Part shown: in pieces, positions 6,376 through 10,017 of the stretch
How the letters are laid out: every line of letters begins with the position of its first letter
Numbering within the stretch: the first letter of the stretch is position 1
Assembly (NCBI GenBank): GCA_025453435.1
Contig: JALOQI010000016.1
Coordinates: 1 to 10,017 of the forward strand
Origin: Candidatus Omnitrophota bacterium
Lineage (GTDB): Bacteria > Omnitrophota > Koll11 > Gygaellales > Profunditerraquicolaceae
Direction of reading: 5' to 3'
Length of the DNA stretch: 10,017 bases
Notes under the pieces: model-generated
What the model was told of the DNA's origin: nothing
Seen by the model: only the letters and a program-made list of their open reading frames with translations
Databases searched by the model: none
Position numbers and translations under genes: made by a program

Positions 6376-6743
6376 GTATAACGCGTTTAATTATAGTTAC
6401 GGTTTTTTTCGTAGCGTGCCTGCCGCGTGCGGGGTTTGCCCAGCTCGGCAGTCAGCTATCGTCGATGGGTAAATCCGTTGTTGCGCAGGGTGCGGCTGTT
6501 CTGTCCGACGCTTTGAAAACCCAGCTCAAAGACCTGGCTGCGAAAATATTGAGCAACCAGCCTAAGGACAGCATAATATCGCAGTGGACGCAGATAATCG
6601 CGAACAATAAAAACATCAACGTCGACGCGGCACTGGGTTTTCTGAAGCAGGCTATAATGCCGGGCTCGCAGTCTACAACCGAACTTCTGCAAACTCTCAA
6701 GACTGTAGCCGGCCAGGTCCTGCAGGCGCCTGCAGGCAAATAG
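6372..6743 (+). CDS. Small secreted helical protein, unknown function
   Basis: A 123-residue exported protein. Residues 1-23 are a signal peptide (basic Arg5, core LIIVTVFFVACL, then RAGFA with cleavage before QLGSQL). The mature part, about 100 residues, has no cysteine and few aromatic residues. It alternates Ala/Leu/Gln/Lys in helices such as SVVAQGAAVLSDALKTQLKD (35-54) and ends STTELLQTLKTVAGQVLQAP. It is likely a soluble periplasmic helical protein. I do not recognise a family. Its strong ribosome binding site suggests that it is made in more copies than its neighbour. It follows the HELGH membrane protein with a 4-base overlap, so it might be a substrate or partner of that protein (inference only). 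The last codons contain a perfect 18-bp palindrome. Confidence 0.8.
   Translation: MSITRLIIVTVFFVACLPRAGFAQLGSQLSSMGKSVVAQGAAVLSDALKTQLKDLAAKILSNQPKDSIISQWTQIIANNKNINVDAALGFLKQAIMPGSQSTTELLQTLKTVAGQVLQAPAGK
6719..6736 (+). repeat. Perfect 18-bp palindrome before the helicase gene
   Basis: CCTGCAGGCGCCTGCAGG equals its own reverse complement. It contains CCTGCAGG twice. As RNA it can fold into a 7-bp GC-rich stem with a GCGC loop. It sits in the last codons of the small secreted-protein gene (coding for LQAPAG), 15 bases before the helicase ATG and just before that gene's AGGA site (6742-6745). There is no run of T after it, so it is not a standard terminator. It could be a translation-modulating or RNA-processing hairpin, a dimeric protein-binding site, or chance codon choice. 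Confidence 0.6.
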
Positions 6744-6751
6744 GATCTTGA

Positions 6752-8065
6752 ATGGTTTCATACAGGCAATCCCATGTTCTTCCGGCGGATTTCCAGCTGA
6801 GCCTCGAATTCGCCCGGGCTTTTGATCTTATGGAAAAGACTGACCGGTGCATCCTTGTAACAGGCAAGGCAGGCACCGGCAAGTCGACCCTCCTGCGGTA
6901 TTTTCTTCAGAATACTTCAAAAGAAACAGTGGTTCTCGCTCCTACAGGTGTTGCGGCGATCAACGTGAACGGCCAGACCATTCATTCTTTCTTCGGTTTT
7001 CCCCCGAAGTTCATCACTAAAGACACGATCCGGCGAAGGCGCAACCGCAAACTGCTCAAACGGATCGATTCACTTGTCATCGACGAAGTTTCCATGGTCA
7101 GGGCGGATCTTCTTGACGGCATAGATCATGCCCTGCGCATAAACCGCGACAGGCCGGACGAGCCTTTCGGCGGAGTGCAGATGATATTTTTCGGCGATCT
7201 GTTCCAGCTTTCTCCTATAGTCGGGAATGACGAGTCTCAGGTTTACCGGGAGAAATATCCCACTCCTTATTTTTTCAGCGCGGAGGTCTTCGATAAGATC
7301 CTGCTCGACCGCGTTGAACTTACGCGGATATTCCGGCAGACAGACCCGCGATTCATAGACCTTTTGAACAATATACGCGATAACCGGTATTGCCTCCATG
7401 ATTTTACGCTTTTGAACAGCAGGGTGAGCAGGCGCGAAAGCAAAGAATCCGCCGGCCATATCACCTTGACAACGACCAACAGGGATGCGGGATCCATAAA
7501 CCACAGGCGCCTTTCGGAACTTAGTACCGGCCTTTTTGAATACGAGGCAGAGGTCGACGGGGATTTTGACAGCGCATTTTATCCTACCGACAGCATCTTG
7601 CGGCTTAAAGTCGGCTCCCAGGTCATGATGCTTAAGAACGATCCAGAAAAACGCTGGGTGAACGGTTCGATCGGGACTATCTGCGCATTGCTTTCCAACT
7701 CGATATCTGTTAATATAGACGGCAAAGCATATCCGGTAGAACCGGCAGAGTGGAACAAGATCGTATATGAGTACAATAAGCAGGAAGATAAGATCGAAGA
7801 GAGCATCGTAGGCGCGTTCAGGCAGTATCCTGTAAAGCTGGCATGGGCGGTGACGATCCACAAAAGCCAGGGGCAGACGTTCGACAATGTAGTAATAGAC
7901 CTGGGCAACGGAGCGTTCGCCCACGGCCAGGTGTATGTGGCCCTTAGCAGGTGCACGAGCCTCGCGGGCATAACTCTGCGGCGGCCTGTGCGGCAGCAGG
8001 ATATCGTTTTTGACAGCAGGATCCATGAGTTCCATAATAACCTAAAGGAGGAACCGGCATGTTGA
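6752..8065 (+). CDS. Pif1-like superfamily 1B DNA helicase
   Basis: A 437-residue ATP-dependent helicase. Motifs in order: Walker A GKAGTGKST (38-46), motif Ia LAPTGVAAINVNGQTIHSFF (62-81), Walker B LVIDEVSMVRADLLD (108-122), motif III FFGDLFQLSPI (146-156) and motif IV LTRIFRQ (190-196). The C-terminal RecA-like lobe has LKVGSQVMMLKNDP (285-298), VNGSIGTI, then AWAVTIHKSQGQTFDNVVID (364-383) and VYVALSRCTSLAGITL (394-409). This is the core of Pif1 family 5'-3' helicases, which unwind G-quadruplexes, DNA-RNA hybrids and forked DNA. There is no extra C-terminal domain, so it is a minimal form. It is cytosolic and sits between genes for exported proteins, which is odd. The start has AGGA 6 bases upstream (6742-6745). 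Its last 7 bases overlap the beta-barrel gene. Confidence 0.93.
   Translation: MVSYRQSHVLPADFQLSLEFARAFDLMEKTDRCILVTGKAGTGKSTLLRYFLQNTSKETVVLAPTGVAAINVNGQTIHSFFGFPPKFITKDTIRRRRNRKLLKRIDSLVIDEVSMVRADLLDGIDHALRINRDRPDEPFGGVQMIFFGDLFQLSPIVGNDESQVYREKYPTPYFFSAEVFDKILLDRVELTRIFRQTDPRFIDLLNNIRDNRYCLHDFTLLNSRVSRRESKESAGHITLTTTNRDAGSINHRRLSELSTGLFEYEAEVDGDFDSAFYPTDSILRLKVGSQVMMLKNDPEKRWVNGSIGTICALLSNSISVNIDGKAYPVEPAEWNKIVYEYNKQEDKIEESIVGAFRQYPVKLAWAVTIHKSQGQTFDNVVIDLGNGAFAHGQVYVALSRCTSLAGITLRRPVRQQDIVFDSRIHEFHNNLKEEPAC
8044..8051 (+). promoter_or_regulatory. Strong ribosome binding site for the beta-barrel protein
   Basis: AAAGGAGG lies 7 bases before ATG 8059, inside the last codons of the helicase gene. 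It fixes the barrel start and implies efficient translation independent of the helicase. Confidence 0.8.
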
Positions 8066-8859
8066 AAAAGATGGCGTTGGTATGTGTTTTTCTGATATGC
8101 GCGGCAGGCAATGTCGGCGCGCAGGATGTGAACGTTGAATTTGAAGGAAGATACTGGATGCCTGATCTGACAGCGAAAGCTAAAGTAACAGAAGCAGGAA
8201 TTATAGGCAGCAACCTGAATTTTAAATCGGAGCTTGGCATAAAGGACGAAGATTTTCCCGAAGCCCGTTTTATATGGCACACGGGGCCTAACAGCAGGAT
8301 AAGGGCTTTTTACACTCAAGCGGAATTTGACGGCGACCAGACCGTTTCTCAGACTATAACCTTCGACGGCAAAACATACACCGCAGGCGCGCAGGTCAAA
8401 TCAAATCTGGACCTGCAATATTTCGGGCTGGGATGGATATGGGAATTCATAAATACCATGGATGAAAAAGTAAAGATCGGCACGATACTCGAAGCCAAAG
8501 GTTTTGCCGGCGAGGCTTCTCTGGATGCGCCGGCATTGTCGATTTCCGAATCCACGGATTTCATTGCGGGCTTGCCGACTGCAGGATTGTCTTTTACGGT
8601 AAATCCGTTCAAAGATTCAGCGCCTTATAAATCCAGAAATATGTTAACCGAGCTGTCTTTTTACGGCGAAGCAGCAGGGATGTCCGCAGGCACGTACGGA
8701 TATTTTCTAGACGCTGAAGCGGGCGTGAAATGGGCGCCGGTCAAAAATGTGAGCGTAAGCGGCGGCTACAGGATGGTTTCAATGAAAGCGGAGGACGATC
8801 CTGATTATGCTAAACTGGAACTTAAGGGCTGGTTTGCGGGCTGTTCGATCAGATTCTGA
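8059..8859 (+). CDS. Outer-membrane beta-barrel protein, unknown function
   Basis: A 266-residue exported protein. Residues 1-21 are a signal peptide (MLKK, core MALVCVFLICAA, then GNVGA with cleavage before QDVNVEF). The mature sequence alternates polar and hydrophobic residues in many short strands, for example VNVEFEGRYWMPDL, ARFIWHTGPNSRIRAFYTQAEF (69-90), LDLQYFGLGWIWEFIN, TELSFYGEAAG and VSVSGGYRMVSMK. It ends GWFAGCSIRF, with the C-terminal phenylalanine that BAM recognises in outer-membrane proteins. About 8 to 10 strands can be counted by eye, so it is probably a small barrel. RYWMPDL and EARFIWHTGPNSRIR look like a known unannotated barrel family, but I know no function. It has the strongest ribosome binding site in the window. 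Confidence 0.85.
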   Translation: MLKKMALVCVFLICAAGNVGAQDVNVEFEGRYWMPDLTAKAKVTEAGIIGSNLNFKSELGIKDEDFPEARFIWHTGPNSRIRAFYTQAEFDGDQTVSQTITFDGKTYTAGAQVKSNLDLQYFGLGWIWEFINTMDEKVKIGTILEAKGFAGEASLDAPALSISESTDFIAGLPTAGLSFTVNPFKDSAPYKSRNMLTELSFYGEAAGMSAGTYGYFLDAEAGVKWAPVKNVSVSGGYRMVSMKAEDDPDYAKLELKGWFAGCSIRF

Positions 8860-8867
8860 TATGTTTT

Positions 8868-8874
8868 AAGGAGG
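8868..8874 (+). promoter_or_regulatory. Ribosome binding site for the small membrane protein
   Basis: AAGGAGG in the 21-base gap lies 6 bases before ATG 8881 and supports that start. Confidence 0.8.
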
Positions 8875-8880
8875 CTGTCT

Positions 8881-9303
8881 ATGAATGTGTTAAGGTCGCT
8901 GATCAACAGGATCTTCGGCAATACCCAGATATTTATAATCATCCTTTCGTGGTTCCTTATCATTTCGGGGCTTCTGATGATCTGGAAACCCGATTATGCC
9001 AGAAAGAGCCTGGCCGGAAGGGGCTTTGGAATATTCAAGGCATATTTGGTGATGCTGGCCCTTTTTCTGGGAGGGTTCCTGGTATCCGCTATAAACAGGC
9101 TGAACGGTTTTCTGGCATTGCTGGTCCTGATAGCAGGTTTACTTTTATTATATAAGGGTTTTGTTTTCCTGCAAAAGACCGCGGCGCAAAAGATCGGGGC
9201 ATGGGTCGAAAAAATACCTCTCAAGTACATTAAGATATATGCCGTGATACAGGTCTTAACCGGTTTTGTCATGCAGGCTTTGCGCCAGAGGATACTTTTC
9301 TAG
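8881..9303 (+). CDS. Small inner-membrane protein, unknown function
   Basis: A 140-residue hydrophobic protein with three clear helices at about 16-36 (QIFIIILSWFLIISGLLMIW), 50-70 and 76-98 (NGFLALLVLIAGLLLLYKGF), and a fourth more amphipathic one at 114-135. Loops are rich in Lys and Arg (PDYARKSLAGRG, KTAAQKIGAWVEKIPLKY), and it ends RQRILF. No enzyme motif is visible and I do not recognise a family. It is an inner-membrane protein placed between an outer-membrane barrel gene and an exported protein gene, so an envelope role is plausible but unproven. The AAGGAGG site in front supports the ATG. Confidence 0.78.
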   Translation: MNVLRSLINRIFGNTQIFIIILSWFLIISGLLMIWKPDYARKSLAGRGFGIFKAYLVMLALFLGGFLVSAINRLNGFLALLVLIAGLLLLYKGFVFLQKTAAQKIGAWVEKIPLKYIKIYAVIQVLTGFVMQALRQRILF

Positions 9304-9318
9304 GGCGCGATAATTCAA

Positions 9319-10017
9319 ATGAAAAAAGCCGTGCTTTGTTTTGTGGTGATATTTTTATTACTCGTGCCAGCGGGGCTTTGTTATGACAGCGTTGACGGCG
9401 CCTACGAGGCTATGTTGACAAAGCTTATCCGGGTGTCCGTTCGCGAACCCGACGAGGAGCAGTTAAAACTGCTCGACGATTCCCGCCTGGCCTGTCTGCG
9501 TTTTTCGCAAGATCACCCCGATAGCGTATACGCCGATGATTCCAGGTTTATTTACGGCCTGGTAGAGTTTCTCGGAGCGCTTATTGTTCCGCCGAGGGAT
9601 CTTGACGGCGCGGCCGGCATGGTATCATTTATGGAAAAGACGATAGACCTTTATCCCGAAGGAGAGGTGGAGGAATTAACATACTCGATATTGAGGAGGG
9701 AACTGGGGCAGGAGGCGGTTGGAGGCGTTTTTTATATTCCTTACAGCCATATCGTAGAGTATATGCGCGGCCTTATGGCGTTCCATACGCGCGATTATAA
9801 TGGCGCGATAGAAGGTTTTGAAAGATTAAAAAAAAGCGGGCTATCGCCTTTAGAAGATGAAGGCATCGCGCTGGAAATATATGTTCCGCTTTACATAAGC
9901 TATATCCGCAGCGGCAGGACCCGCGATGCCCGGGCGCTCGAAGGCGAAGCGGCCGGTTTGTATCCCGGATCTTTACTCGAGGAGACGCTTAAACAGATAG
10001 ATGCGCGTGAATCAAAT
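9319..10017 (+). CDS. Exported helical-repeat protein, partial (runs off the window)
   Basis: The frame is open from ATG 9319 to the window end, 233 codons without a stop. Residues 1-21 form a signal peptide (MKKAVLCFVVIFLLLVPAGLC, then YDSVDGAY). It is probably not a lipoprotein, since the residue before Cys21 is Leu. The rest is helical and TPR-like: LACLRFSQDHPDSVYADDSRFIYGL (58-81), YMRGLMAFHTRDYNGAIEGFERLKKSGLSP (148-177) and LYISYIRSGRTRDARALEGEAAGLYPG (191-217). The phrase of the HPDSVYADDSR type resembles TPR proteins of the BamD and YbgF kind that sit in the periplasm. Function is unknown. The Shine-Dalgarno is weak, 15 bases after the previous stop, so it may depend on coupling. Confidence 0.78.
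   Translation, partial: MKKAVLCFVVIFLLLVPAGLCYDSVDGAYEAMLTKLIRVSVREPDEEQLKLLDDSRLACLRFSQDHPDSVYADDSRFIYGLVEFLGALIVPPRDLDGAAGMVSFMEKTIDLYPEGEVEELTYSILRRELGQEAVGGVFYIPYSHIVEYMRGLMAFHTRDYNGAIEGFERLKKSGLSPLEDEGIALEIYVPLYISYIRSGRTRDARALEGEAAGLYPGSLLEETLKQIDARESN

Noticed and set aside
6172..6472. Purine-rich AGGAGGAGG followed by ATG 6194, which could start a 92-codon gene
   Set aside because: The stretch encodes the Gly-rich IGGGG segment of the HELGH protein, the spacing to ATG is long, and the product has no plausible fold.
7070..8035. 321-codon open frame on the - strand opposite the helicase
   Set aside because: The helicase motifs explain this region fully. The opposite frame is open because of codon bias and has no motif.
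1..10017. Defence system, CRISPR, toxin-antitoxin or mobile element
   Set aside because: I looked for nucleases, transposases, integrases, repeat-spacer arrays and small paired toxin genes and saw none. The helicase alone is not evidence of defence.

Overview
The window is one continuous run of tightly packed genes, all on the + strand. It holds 15 complete or window-truncated protein genes plus the last codons of an upstream gene. Eight junctions overlap by 4-16 bases or have gaps of at most 3 bases. The largest gap is about 56 bases (568-623). I see no RNA gene, CRISPR array, insertion sequence or convincing rho-independent terminator. Stop codons are the standard TAA, TAG and TGA. The organism looks like a Gram-negative-type (diderm), probably anaerobic bacterium: there is a signal-peptide beta-barrel ending in phenylalanine, a LolA-like periplasmic protein, and a ferredoxin, Isf-type flavoprotein and nitroreductase set typical of anaerobes. 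Frequent ATA and AGG codons and this mix of genes would suit an environmental candidate phylum such as Omnitrophota, but that placement is a weak inference.

Layout. (1) 1-1501: end of an upstream gene, a conserved cytosolic protein of unknown function, a secreted DUF4412/LolA-like protein and a small two-helix membrane protein. (2) 1486-4231: a redox block with a ferredoxin-type protein whose second cluster motif lacks one cysteine, a shortened flavodoxin-fold protein, a nitroreductase, a YciH/SUI1 translation-factor homologue and a second flavodoxin-fold protein with an Isf-like cysteine motif. (3) 4244-6743: four genes joined almost without gaps, namely a six-helix membrane protein, a ferritin-like/VIT1 fusion for iron handling, a membrane protein with an HELGH zinc-protease motif and a small secreted helical protein. 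(4) 6752-10017: a Pif1-like helicase, an outer-membrane beta-barrel, a small inner-membrane protein and the start of an exported helical-repeat protein that leaves the window.

The most coherent functional themes are electron transfer by flavin and iron-sulfur proteins, and iron storage or export. The envelope genes and the helicase have no obvious link to these, so the run may be a genome-streamlined long operon and not one pathway. The best leads are the atypical ferredoxin and the internally shortened flavodoxin next to it, the ferritin-VIT1/HELGH membrane quartet, and a perfect 18-bp palindrome just before the helicase gene. I did not find strong evidence for a defence system or other clearly new system.
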